Positions 26,148 to 35,379 of a stretch of DNA of 64,000 nt are shown here, piece by piece. The notes under the pieces were generated by a model, which saw only the letters and a program-made list of their open reading frames with translations, was not told the DNA's origin and searched no databases. The DNA comes from PHAA01 sp034927445 (lineage in GTDB: Bacteria; Bacillota; Syntrophomonadia; Syntrophomonadales; Syntrophomonadaceae). The stretch is taken from contig JAYFPZ010000008.1 of assembly GCA_034927445.1 (NCBI GenBank), forward strand, positions 62,001 to 126,000, read 5' to 3'. Within the stretch, counting starts at the first letter, position 1, and every line of letters begins with the position of its first letter. A program made the position numbers and the translations under genes.

Positions 26148-26726
26148 ATGCCAGATACAGATTATTTTGTGCATGAAACTTCATACATCGATCAAAATGT
26201 TCAAATCGGAACAGGGACAAAGATTTGGCACTTTTGCCATCTCATGCCCGGAAGCAAAGTAGGCGAACAGTGCAACATAGGTCAAAACGTGTTTATAGGA
26301 TCAGATGTGGTACTCGGTAACGGAGTTAAGATTCAAAACAATGTTTCCTTATATACCGGGGTAATATGCGAAGATGATGTCTTCCTGGGTCCTTCAATGG
26401 TATTCACTAATGTCATTAATCCCCGTGCGTTTATCGAACGTAAAACAGAATTTAAAACCACTCTCATCAAGAGGGGGGCCAGCATTGGGGCAAATGCTAC
26501 CATCGTATGTGGGACAACCATTGGCCGATATGCGTTTATTGGTGCAGGAGCAGTAGTCTCATCCAACGTTCCGGACTACGCGCTTGTCTATGGCAATCCC
26601 GGAAGGCGGAAGGGATGGGTATGCCAATGCGGCACAAAGCTGAAAATAGAAAATAACCATGCCCAATGTCCGGTATGCCAAAAGGAGTATAAACTGCTAA
26701 ACGAGGATGAATTAGCTGAAAAATAA
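26148..26726 (+). CDS. Left-handed beta-helix N-acetyltransferase (WbpD/WlbB-like)
   Basis: The product is 192 residues. Hexapeptide repeats run from about residue 15 to 150 (IGTGTKIWHFCHLMPGSKVG, CNIGQNVFIG). An extra C-terminal zinc-ribbon-like piece, CQCGTKL...CPVCQKEY, spans about 164-182. WbpD-type enzymes acetylate UDP-3-amino-GlcNAcA at N3. The Cys4 tail is also seen in some homologues. It lies in the four-gene run 23666-27775 and the pathway fits. Confidence 0.87.
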   Translation: MPDTDYFVHETSYIDQNVQIGTGTKIWHFCHLMPGSKVGEQCNIGQNVFIGSDVVLGNGVKIQNNVSLYTGVICEDDVFLGPSMVFTNVINPRAFIERKTEFKTTLIKRGASIGANATIVCGTTIGRYAFIGAGAVVSSNVPDYALVYGNPGRRKGWVCQCGTKLKIENNHAQCPVCQKEYKLLNEDELAEK

Positions 26727-26782
26727 ATTATATAGCATGGTTATCCTGGATAAACATGGCTGTAAAAAGGAGTTAAATATTT

Positions 26783-27775
26783 ATGGTCAACATTGGTCTT
26801 ATCGGCTGTGGCAGAATCTCAACCAACCACTTCCAAGCGATTGCGCAGCAAAAAGACGCCCAGGTAATAGCCTGCTGCGATATTATCGAAGAACGTGCCC
26901 GGGAAGCCTCAAAAAAGTTTAATATCCCCAACTGGACCATTCATTACGAAGAAATGCTGCATGATTCCCATATTGATCTCATATCCATTTGCACCCCCTC
27001 TGGGCTGCATCCTGTACATGGCATCCAGGCAGCCCAAGTCGGCAAACATGTATTAACCGAAAAACCTATGGCTTGCAGACTGAATGAAGCCGATGCTTTA
27101 ATAAAAGCCTGCGACGATGCAGGAGTGAAATTATTCGTGGTACTCCAAAATCGTCTCAACCCCAGTATTCAGTTACTCCGCCAAGCATTCGAAGAAGGTC
27201 GCTTTGGCAGGATATATATGATAACCTCCAACGTTTTCTGGACCCGGCCTCAGGATTATTACGATATGGCACCTTGGCGCGGCACCTGGAAACTTGACGG
27301 CGGGGCCTTCATGAACCAGTCTTCCCACTATGTGGATATGGTGCAGTGGTTTGGAGGCCCCATCGCAGAGGTGAAAGCCATTACTGCAACCCTGGCTCGA
27401 AACATCGAAGCCGAAGATACCGGCTCTGCCATTATCAGGTTTCAAAGTGGAGCCATCGGCAGCATCAACGTAACCACGCTAACCTACCCGAAAAACCTGG
27501 AAGGTTCCATAACCATACTGGGTGAAAATGGCACAGTCCGGGTGGAAGGTACCTCCATGAATAAAATAATACAATGGGATTTTGCCGATACCCGGGACTA
27601 CGATGCGAAATGGGAGGAAAGCAACACCAACCCAAGCTCTGTCTATGGATTTGGGCATGCGGGGTACTACCGGAATGTTATTGACACCTTACAAGGTAAA
27701 GATACACCTAACAGCGATGGCTGGGAGGGAAGGAAATCACTAAGATTATTGGAATTGATATATCAATACACTTGA
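26783..27775 (+). CDS. Gfo/Idh/MocA oxidoreductase (WbpB/WlbA-like sugar 3-dehydrogenase)
   Basis: The 330-residue protein has an N-terminal Rossmann motif GLIGCGRIS at 5-13, the family motif EKPMACRLNEAD near 91-102, and a C-terminal beta-sheet substrate domain with GGAFMNQSSHYVDMVQWFGG near 172-191, where the His is the expected catalytic residue. In the Wbp/Wlb pathway this enzyme oxidises C3 of UDP-GlcNAcA before transamination. Context with the three preceding genes is the main support for the specific role; other sugar dehydrogenations are possible. Confidence 0.85.
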   Translation: MVNIGLIGCGRISTNHFQAIAQQKDAQVIACCDIIEERAREASKKFNIPNWTIHYEEMLHDSHIDLISICTPSGLHPVHGIQAAQVGKHVLTEKPMACRLNEADALIKACDDAGVKLFVVLQNRLNPSIQLLRQAFEEGRFGRIYMITSNVFWTRPQDYYDMAPWRGTWKLDGGAFMNQSSHYVDMVQWFGGPIAEVKAITATLARNIEAEDTGSAIIRFQSGAIGSINVTTLTYPKNLEGSITILGENGTVRVEGTSMNKIIQWDFADTRDYDAKWEESNTNPSSVYGFGHAGYYRNVIDTLQGKDTPNSDGWEGRKSLRLLELIYQYT

Positions 27776-27842
27776 GGAAGACAAACACCGATATAACAGG
27801 TCACATAGACAGAAGCTGCAAACCCAATAAAGGACAAAGATA

Positions 27843-29147
27843 ATGAAACAATTGATTTATCTCATGATATTATCATCATTTTTTGCAGAGCAAGTCTTTG
27901 CAATAGATATGCATACTTTTCAACTGTCTATATATAGGATAATCCTGTTACTCCTTGCTTTCCTAATTATGATTGCTTATTTGCTAAAACCTAATTCATT
28001 TACTATTATTCCTGGTGGTAAGAGCGGAAAAATAGTTTTATTCTACTTTATTTGGCTATTATGGTCGGTTATTTCACTGGCATGGGTAAATGACTATAAT
28101 GCATGGTTCCGAACCGTATATGCTATTGCATCCGGGTTTTTGGTTATTATCTATTTGGCTATGTTTTTAAAAAAAAAGAAGGATTTTATTGCTGCATTTA
28201 ATATCATACAAATCATGTTAATTATACATAACATGGTTGGCTGGTATGAGATCTTTACCGGGGATTACAGATTTTTAGACAGTGAGAAATTTAACTATTA
28301 TATGATGTTTGATATGACAGGAAGAAATCCGGTTTCTATGCTTGGAAATACTAATGATTTTGCTCTTCTTGTCAGTATAGGAATATTCATATCATTTATA
28401 TGTTTTAAGAACAGCACTAATATATTGTGGAAGTTAATCAGTGTGGGAACAATTGTCTCCAGTATCACCCTGTTGATAAGGACTGACTCAAGAGCCAATA
28501 TTTTAGGATTTTTAATCGCAGCGGGAGCATTTACGCTTCTCTATTATTTTAACGTTAAGAATTTGAAAAAATTTATTTTAATAGGGATATCTCTCTCTAT
28601 ATTGGCATTATATCCATCGCTTCTCGGAAGCATATTTGATCTATTATCCCAAAAATTGCAGTTTGGCTTTGTTGCTTCAGAAGGCTCCTCCATGGAAATC
28701 CGGATTAATTTGATAAAAAATGGATTTCTGTTCCTGGCTCAAACTTTTGGCTTTGGAACCGGGGCTGGCAATATTGAGTATTGGATGGCAAACAAAGGTG
28801 TTTTTTATGCCGGGGATATTACCGATATGCATAACTGGTGGATGGAACTTCTTGTAGGATACGGCATTATAATATTTACGGGATACCTGTGGATGTACAT
28901 TACAATGGCAAGAGGTTTTTATACAGCATATAGGCAAATAGAAGACAAATTTATTCAAAGCGTTTCGCTGGGTCTATTATGTTGTATGATCGAATTTGTA
29001 CTTGGATCAATTAGTTCGAGTTCAAATATTCAGACTGAATGGCTATGGGTATTTTGGGGACTTGTTATAGCCATGTATCATTATATTGACATTATCGCCA
29101 GGCAGAGACAATGCTTGGAATGCTCTAAAGAAAAAACTGAAGTTTAG
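27843..29147 (+). CDS. O-antigen/EPS polymerase-like membrane protein (Wzy type)
   Basis: The product is 434 residues with roughly ten to twelve hydrophobic helices and a long loop near residues 275-325 (MEIRINLIKNGFLFLAQTFGFGTGAGNIEYW), the layout of the Wzy_C/O-antigen ligase superfamily. Wzy enzymes polymerise lipid-linked repeat units outside the membrane. Base composition becomes clearly AT-richer here than in the genes before it, marking the variable part of the locus. Sequence identity within this class is low, so ligase versus polymerase cannot be separated. Confidence 0.8.
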   Translation: MKQLIYLMILSSFFAEQVFAIDMHTFQLSIYRIILLLLAFLIMIAYLLKPNSFTIIPGGKSGKIVLFYFIWLLWSVISLAWVNDYNAWFRTVYAIASGFLVIIYLAMFLKKKKDFIAAFNIIQIMLIIHNMVGWYEIFTGDYRFLDSEKFNYYMMFDMTGRNPVSMLGNTNDFALLVSIGIFISFICFKNSTNILWKLISVGTIVSSITLLIRTDSRANILGFLIAAGAFTLLYYFNVKNLKKFILIGISLSILALYPSLLGSIFDLLSQKLQFGFVASEGSSMEIRINLIKNGFLFLAQTFGFGTGAGNIEYWMANKGVFYAGDITDMHNWWMELLVGYGIIIFTGYLWMYITMARGFYTAYRQIEDKFIQSVSLGLLCCMIEFVLGSISSSSNIQTEWLWVFWGLVIAMYHYIDIIARQRQCLECSKEKTEV

Positions 29148-29269
29148 TTCGGTTCCGGAGAAGAGTCACAGAATACATATTAATTTGAAAAGTCGTGAGT
29201 TTTTGTCAATTTGCACTTTCCTGTACGGTCTTAATCAAAGCCATATTACTTTTTGATAAGGAAGACAAT

Positions 29270-30397
29270 ATGCAATATGTAGGTTATATATCAATATTGG
29301 GATTGGTTTTTTTTACTGCAATATTAATATACTTTGGGCTTTCTCCACAGCAAGCAATTAACAAATTATTAGGGAGAATCTCAGTATTGAGAGATCAAAC
29401 TAAGTTTGGGTGGCTGCTTAAAATACCTGCTATTAAATTCAGAACTGTGCTTCCAAATAATTCAGTGGTTCATTGCCCGTACCATTTAAAGCTTGATACA
29501 TATGATAAGACGGGACAATGTGTTCATCCAGATGTTGTTTATATACGGCAAGGGTTCGGTTCTAAACGATGGAAATACTGGATGGCTATAACGCCATATC
29601 CTTTCGGTCGTGATCAATATGAAAATCCGTCATTATTCGCAAGTCATGATGGTATAAAGTGGGATATACCTTTTGGACTGCAAAATCCTATAGTTAGTGC
29701 ACCATCTGGTCGTGGAAATCATAACTCGGATCCCTCTTTATTATATTATAATAATGAATTATGGCTATATTTTAGACAAACAATCAAGTCAAACTCTTTA
29801 GAAGCCAATAAAATTATATTGTCAAAGAGCTTGGATGGGATTGTTTGGCTTGAGCCGGTAGAAATTATTTGTTCAAAGACCGACACGTTAATATCCCCCT
29901 CGATCGCGTTTAATCAGGGTACTTTCATCATGTGGAGTATAAATGCTCTTTCATGGCCGTATTCGATTACACGACGAACCAGTATAGACGGCATTAATTG
30001 GAGCAGTGCAATAGCTGCAACTGTCGAAGGTATAGATAAAGAGCGTTCTGTATGGCATTTTGATGTCTTTCTCGGACAGGATTGCTTGCATGCATTGTTA
30101 GTAACATGTACTGGAAATGGTGGCAGAGATGCCCGACTTCATTATGGGTATAGTATTGATATGGGTAAGCGGTGGATTTTCAAGCCATTTATGCTGATGC
30201 AAATACATGACTTTGAAAATAGATCGCAGTATCGGGGATGTTTGGTACAAGCTGAAGGGTACTCAAACATATTTGAAGTATGGTATTCGGGTCAATCATC
30301 CAATGGCGTATGGTCTACGGTATATCTTCCAATGATTCTGGTCAATAGCGACCTGTTGCCTCTGGGCTCACTTAAATGGAAAAAGAGGGTAATATAA
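29270..30397 (+). CDS. Membrane-anchored beta-propeller protein, glycosidase-like fold
   Basis: The product is about 375 residues. One N-terminal helix (about 4-25) anchors it. The rest repeats Asp-box-like or five-blade propeller strands (SHDGIKWD, SKSLDGIVWLEP, TSIDGINWSS, YSIDMGKRW), typical of sialidase- or GH43-like propellers. No catalytic set can be verified, so hydrolysis is not claimed; it could bind or trim the polymer. I chose ATG 29270 with AAGGAAG upstream over the GTG at 29195. It stands between the polymerase and the flippase. Confidence 0.65.
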   Translation: MQYVGYISILGLVFFTAILIYFGLSPQQAINKLLGRISVLRDQTKFGWLLKIPAIKFRTVLPNNSVVHCPYHLKLDTYDKTGQCVHPDVVYIRQGFGSKRWKYWMAITPYPFGRDQYENPSLFASHDGIKWDIPFGLQNPIVSAPSGRGNHNSDPSLLYYNNELWLYFRQTIKSNSLEANKIILSKSLDGIVWLEPVEIICSKTDTLISPSIAFNQGTFIMWSINALSWPYSITRRTSIDGINWSSAIAATVEGIDKERSVWHFDVFLGQDCLHALLVTCTGNGGRDARLHYGYSIDMGKRWIFKPFMLMQIHDFENRSQYRGCLVQAEGYSNIFEVWYSGQSSNGVWSTVYLPMILVNSDLLPLGSLKWKKRVI

Positions 30398-30508
30398 CCT
30401 ATCTGGAATCTACTAACATAATTTGGCAAGCCGGAAAGGAAGGAAAGGGACAGGAAGTGTGGGAATAGACTTCAACTGTTTTACGCTATGCTTTAACCCC
30501 TCTGCTTG

Positions 30509-31969
30509 ATGCTAACAAAAATTAGAGATGCTTTGATAAGTAAACTACCTGATGGAAGTTTTGTCAGAAACGTTACTATTCTGACGACTGGTACTACATT
30601 CGCTCAGGCAATAACGGTTCTGGCAGCTCCGTTACTTACCAGGCTTTATAACCCGGAGGATTTCGGAGTATATACGCTGTATGGTTCAATATTGGCAGTG
30701 ATAGCCATAATGGCGGGCGGACAATATGAAGTAGCTATCGTCTTACCGGAGAAAGATAAAGACGCCGCTAATATTTTATTTATATCAATCCTAATTTGTT
30801 GTGGATTGGCAAGTTTAACCCTTATTCTTGTTTCGGTTTTTCGCTCCAATTTTGCGCAGCTATTTGGTATTCCGGATTTAGCAGGATGGTTGTGGTTCTT
30901 ACCCCTGAGCCTAATTGCCACGGGTCTGTTTCAAGCATTTAACTACTGGAGCACTCGTCGTATGAAATTCAAACTATTGGCGATGAGGCAGATTACTATG
31001 AGCACGGTTATGCTTGGTACACAGATAGGTACGGGGGGACTTCTACATTCAGCTGGACCAGGGGGATTAATAGCCGGGTCTATTGTAGGACAGGCTGTGG
31101 CTACCGCTCGATTGGTTTGGCATACCATAAAAAATGATGGATCGCTGTTTAAGAAGTCGTTAAGTTTAATAAGGATTAAAACCGCCATAAAAGAATATAA
31201 ACGGTTTCCATTATATTTAGGGCCTGCCGGACTGTTAAATGTATCAGCGGAGCAAGTGCCTGTGATTTTGTTAGGTTACTACTTCGGTACAGGTGTAGTT
31301 GGCTCTTTTTCCCTTGCAGTCAGAGTGGCGAATCTGCCCTTTTCAGTAATTGCCAGCTCGGTTTCACAAGTGTTCTATCCACGGGCATCGAAAGCTTATA
31401 TAGATGGTAATTTAAATGATATTGTTTTGAAGATGTTTACAAGAATATTTTCTTTTGTTTTTGTTCCCATATTATTGTTGATGATATCAGGCCCGGACAT
31501 GATTTCATTAATATTTGGAGTAAAATGGGTAATTGCCGGAGAGTACTTAATTTGGTTGGGACCACGGTTCATCATTCAGTTTGTATCAGCTCCATTGTCT
31601 ACAGTATTTGTGATTTTAAACAGACAGGATTTAAACTTGAAAATAGATATCATGTTATTTGTTACAAATATTGGCATAATAGTGTTTGGGGGAGTCCTGG
31701 GAGATTCTTTTATGACAGTTAAAGTGTTTGGAATAGGAACTTCTGTTTGTTACGCAATTGCTTGCTTTTTAATATTTAAAATTGCAGGTGTCCCGAATAC
31801 TGCCGTATTAAGACAAATTTATGATACATTTTTAAGAGCAATTCCATACACGATCATTCCGCTAATGACCGTCCTGTTAACGGATAACTCAATATTTATA
31901 ACGATTATATCCATATTGTGTGGCTTATTATTTTTATACAACAATGCTCGAAGTTTTTTAAAAAATTAA
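30509..31969 (+). CDS. Wzx-type oligosaccharide flippase
   Basis: The product is about 486 residues with 12-14 predicted membrane helices of the MOP/PST family (start NVTILTTGTTFAQAITVLAAPLLTRLYNPEDFGVY, split here as the first two helices, about 20-55). It moves undecaprenyl-linked repeat units outward for Wzy polymerisation. TTG at 30506 and ATG at 30509 are adjacent; the ATG is used although the Shine-Dalgarno is weak. The gene is AT-rich like its neighbours. Confidence 0.85.
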   Translation: MLTKIRDALISKLPDGSFVRNVTILTTGTTFAQAITVLAAPLLTRLYNPEDFGVYTLYGSILAVIAIMAGGQYEVAIVLPEKDKDAANILFISILICCGLASLTLILVSVFRSNFAQLFGIPDLAGWLWFLPLSLIATGLFQAFNYWSTRRMKFKLLAMRQITMSTVMLGTQIGTGGLLHSAGPGGLIAGSIVGQAVATARLVWHTIKNDGSLFKKSLSLIRIKTAIKEYKRFPLYLGPAGLLNVSAEQVPVILLGYYFGTGVVGSFSLAVRVANLPFSVIASSVSQVFYPRASKAYIDGNLNDIVLKMFTRIFSFVFVPILLLMISGPDMISLIFGVKWVIAGEYLIWLGPRFIIQFVSAPLSTVFVILNRQDLNLKIDIMLFVTNIGIIVFGGVLGDSFMTVKVFGIGTSVCYAIACFLIFKIAGVPNTAVLRQIYDTFLRAIPYTIIPLMTVLLTDNSIFITIISILCGLLFLYNNARSFLKN

Positions 31970-32022
31970 TAAAGGCAACAGATTAACAGCTGAATTTAAA
32001 AATTATTAGGATGGTATGAATA

Positions 32023-33192
32023 ATGCACCTTTTAATTATCCCTTCGTGGTATCCTGACGAAAAAAATCATTTAAGTGGCATATTCTTTCAGGAACAAGCA
32101 CAGGCTTTGAAAAATGCAGGGCATCAGGTAGGGGTTATTTTTCCTGAACGAAAATCATTACGACGGTTTGGTTTTAAGGATATAAAAAGCTATATATCCT
32201 TTGAAAATGACCATGGTATTGCTACGGTCAGAAAAAAGGGATGGAGATGGTTTCCGCGGATACCGTATGGTTATTCAAGTTTATATCTAAATGATGGCTT
32301 AATATTATATGAAGAGTATATCAATAAATACGGGAATCCAGATATTATCCATGCACATGCTATGCTTTTTGGCGGGGTTTTGGCCTCGAGAATTAAAAAG
32401 CGACATGATATACCTTTTATAGTTACGGAGCATTCCAGTGATTATGCCAAGAATCTGATTGAATGGTGGCAAAAAAAGTACTTGGTGGAGATATATCAAA
32501 ATGTTTCACAACTGATTGCAGTTTCTCCTGCATTAGAAAAAGCACTTATATGGAAATACAAATGTCCTGAAGAGATAATAAAATTTGTGCCTAATTTAGT
32601 GAATACAAATTTTTTCACAATTAATACTGAGAGAGTACAAGTAGAAAATAAATTTATATTTTTTATAGTCTCTTCTCTGGAGTATGAGAAGGGGCACCAT
32701 GTGTTACTAAATGCTTTTGCATCAAAATTTAAGAATGCTTTTAATAATGAATTGTGGATTGGAGGAGATGGTGGGGAAAGATCAAATTTAGAAAAACAAG
32801 CCGATGATTTAGGGATTAGAAGCCAGGTAAGGTTCTTAGGGATATTAAACCGGGAACAAGTGCGTGATTATCTGCAGCAAGCAGACATATTTGTGTTACC
32901 AAGTCTGTATGAAACATTCGGAGTGGTAATTATCGAAGCGCTAGCTTCTGGAAAGCCCGTCATAGCCACAAAGTGTGGGGGGCCAGAATGCATAATAACC
33001 GAATCGAACGGATTATTAGTACCCAGAAAAGATGTTGGAGCTCTTGCAGACGCAATGGAAACAATGAAAGAACATTTGAAATTATATGATCCGGTTCGAA
33101 TCAGGCAAGATTGTGTTGACAGATTTAGTGAAGAAGCGGTGACCAGGCAATTGGAGAATATTTATCAGGAAGTATTGAGAACTAGGTCCTAA
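32023..33192 (+). CDS. Glycosyltransferase family 4
   Basis: This 389-residue GT-B enzyme has an N-terminal acceptor domain beginning LLIIPSWYPDEKNHLSGIFF and a C-terminal donor domain. The donor part holds IVSSLEYEKGHHVLLNAF near 208 and the E-x7-E region LYETFGVVIIEALASGKPVIAT near 290-311, where the two Glu bind the nucleotide sugar. Sugar specificity cannot be told. It is expected to add a residue to the repeat unit at the cytosolic membrane face. Confidence 0.88.
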   Translation: MHLLIIPSWYPDEKNHLSGIFFQEQAQALKNAGHQVGVIFPERKSLRRFGFKDIKSYISFENDHGIATVRKKGWRWFPRIPYGYSSLYLNDGLILYEEYINKYGNPDIIHAHAMLFGGVLASRIKKRHDIPFIVTEHSSDYAKNLIEWWQKKYLVEIYQNVSQLIAVSPALEKALIWKYKCPEEIIKFVPNLVNTNFFTINTERVQVENKFIFFIVSSLEYEKGHHVLLNAFASKFKNAFNNELWIGGDGGERSNLEKQADDLGIRSQVRFLGILNREQVRDYLQQADIFVLPSLYETFGVVIIEALASGKPVIATKCGGPECIITESNGLLVPRKDVGALADAMETMKEHLKLYDPVRIRQDCVDRFSEEAVTRQLENIYQEVLRTRS

Positions 33193-33278
33193 ATACCGAC
33201 AGTTGTGCAGGTCCTGAGTTTGAGCCGTAATTAAAACTGTATAATTGTCTTTGGGACATTAGAAAGTGAGTATAATAT

Positions 33279-34382
33279 ATGAAAAAAGCCTGCCATATGA
33301 CTTCTGCCCATTCTCTTACCGATATTCGTATATTTCATAAAGAGTGTAAAACGTTGTTACATGCTGGATATGATGTTACTTTGGTTGTTCAACATGATCG
33401 GGATGAAGTAGTTGATGGAATTAATATAAAAGGGCTAGAAAAACCCAGGAATAGAAGAGAAAGAATGATCAAAACGGTAAAGCAGCTGTATGATAGGGCC
33501 TTGGAATGTGATGCGGACATATATCATTTCCATGACCCGGAATTAATATCAATTGGATTAAAATTAAAGCGGAAAGGCAAAAAAGTAATTTATGATGTAC
33601 ATGAGGATGTCCCAAGGCAGATCCTTTCGAAGGAGTGGGTGCCTGCCTCTTTGAGAAGTATGATAAGTTGGGTAGTAGAAAGAATGGAAAACTTTGCAGC
33701 CAAGCGTTTTGATTACATAGTTACCGCTACTCCATTTATTAGGGAAAGGTTTCTGAAAATAAACCGTTTTACTTTAGATATCAATAATTATCCGATTTTA
33801 TGCGAACTGTATGAACCGAATGAAGATTGGAGCCACAAAGAACAACTTGTCTGCTATGTAGGCGGCATTGAAACGGTTAGGGGGATCAATGAAATGGTAG
33901 AAGCCATTTCATTGACACAATATTTTCTATTACTTGCGGGCAAATTTGAATCAAAACATGAAATGGATACTGTGGTTTGTAAGGATGGATGGAAGCAGGT
34001 AATAGAAATGGGGCATGTGAACAGAAATGGTGTTAAAATAATTTTATCTCGTTCGATGGCAGGGTTGGTAATCTTACATCCGGTTCCCAACTATATTAAT
34101 GCACTGCCAATAAAGATGTTCGAATACATGGCCGCAGGTATCCCTGTGATTGCTTCTGATTTTCCTTTGTGGGTACAAATCATTGAAGACAATAAATGTG
34201 GTATTTGTGTAGATCCGTTGAATATAGCTGAAATCTCTGATGCTATAAACTGGATTCTTGAACATCCTGCAGAGTCTCAAAAAATGGGGGAGAATGGACG
34301 CCGTTTAATTGAGGAAGAGTTCAATTGGGAAGAACAAGGGTCCAAGCTGTTAAAAATATATGAGGGGCTGCTAATAATTTAG
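33279..34382 (+). CDS. Glycosyltransferase family 4 (GT-B)
   Basis: The product is 367 residues. N-terminal HMTSAHSLTDIRIFHKECKTL and IYDVHEDVP near 104-112 are typical of GT4 enzymes that resemble capsular glycosyltransferases. The donor site is in KMFEYMAAGIPVIASDFP near 277-294. It is shorter than some relatives but complete. Donor and acceptor are unknown. It follows another GT4 gene by 86 bases and precedes a deacetylase-like gene. Confidence 0.86.
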   Translation: MKKACHMTSAHSLTDIRIFHKECKTLLHAGYDVTLVVQHDRDEVVDGINIKGLEKPRNRRERMIKTVKQLYDRALECDADIYHFHDPELISIGLKLKRKGKKVIYDVHEDVPRQILSKEWVPASLRSMISWVVERMENFAAKRFDYIVTATPFIRERFLKINRFTLDINNYPILCELYEPNEDWSHKEQLVCYVGGIETVRGINEMVEAISLTQYFLLLAGKFESKHEMDTVVCKDGWKQVIEMGHVNRNGVKIILSRSMAGLVILHPVPNYINALPIKMFEYMAAGIPVIASDFPLWVQIIEDNKCGICVDPLNIAEISDAINWILEHPAESQKMGENGRRLIEEEFNWEEQGSKLLKIYEGLLII

Positions 34383-34434
34383 GGTTGGTAGTTATTAGAA
34401 ACCTTATAGAATTATTGAAAGGAGCGTACATATA

Positions 34435-35223
34435 ATGAGGCATATTTGGAACCGAATTTATGCTGATTTTTTGATGCCTCCGCGATTATCAGAATACAAA
34501 GCATTGCTGGAACGAGCTCTACAAAAAAAATACAATATCTGTTCGATTGAGGAATTTTGGCGAATTTATCAGGCGAATGAATATAAAACTGATTCAATCT
34601 ATTTAATACTTAGACATGATATAGATACGGATGTTGGAACGGCTAAAGAAATTTTTGAGATTGAGCGCAGCTTCGGGATCAGAGCGTCATATTATTTTAG
34701 ATTATCTACCTTGGATATTCGATTCATGAATGATCTTCACGATTATGGAAGTGAAGCCAGTTATCATTATGAGGAAATTGCTTCATATGCAAAAATTAAT
34801 AAAATAAGAGAGCCACAGCAGATCTATGCGAATATGAAAAAAATTCAGGATCTCTTCGCAGATAATCTGGAGAAATTACGAAAAATAACCGGCCTGCCTA
34901 TGAGTATAGTTGCCTCTCATGGTGATTTCGTAAATCGCTTTTTACAGATTTCTAATACTGAGTTGCTGCAGGATCAAGATTTTAGAAATAAGCAAGGCAT
35001 AGAGCTCGAAGTTTACGACGAGAAAATAATGTATTTGGTTACCAGCCGGCATTCGGATACAGCTTATCCTGATTACTGGAAACCGAATTCACCTTTATCG
35101 GCGATAGAAGCGAGAAACGAGATGGTATATCTGCTTACCCATCCCCGGTATTGGCAGGTAAACAAATTAGTAAACCTAAAAGACAGTCTTGGCCGGATTA
35201 AAGAGGGCATCAAATACACATAG
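34435..35223 (+). CDS. Polysaccharide deacetylase-like protein (NodB fold)
   Basis: The product is 262 residues. The metal-site motif LRHDIDTDVGT is near 59-69 and SYYFRLST near 83-90. GSEASYHYEEIAS near 104-116 stands in the place of the usual GHE-type motif. No signal peptide is seen, so it may act inside the cell on a sugar intermediate rather than on exported polymer. The altered second motif leaves activity open. AAAGGAG precedes the ATG. A larger protein of similar type is at 42622-44028. Confidence 0.7.
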   Translation: MRHIWNRIYADFLMPPRLSEYKALLERALQKKYNICSIEEFWRIYQANEYKTDSIYLILRHDIDTDVGTAKEIFEIERSFGIRASYYFRLSTLDIRFMNDLHDYGSEASYHYEEIASYAKINKIREPQQIYANMKKIQDLFADNLEKLRKITGLPMSIVASHGDFVNRFLQISNTELLQDQDFRNKQGIELEVYDEKIMYLVTSRHSDTAYPDYWKPNSPLSAIEARNEMVYLLTHPRYWQVNKLVNLKDSLGRIKEGIKYT

Positions 35224-35379
35224 AAATAAATGATTAATACATACGAAGTATATGAAAAATAGCCGAATGATGAGGAAAAGTGAGCTAAGTTCTATATGTA
35301 TCTTTGTTTTTGATAGGTGACGAACACCAATAATTATTGCCTGAAAATACCTTATGAGGATATAGACAAGGGGATTATA

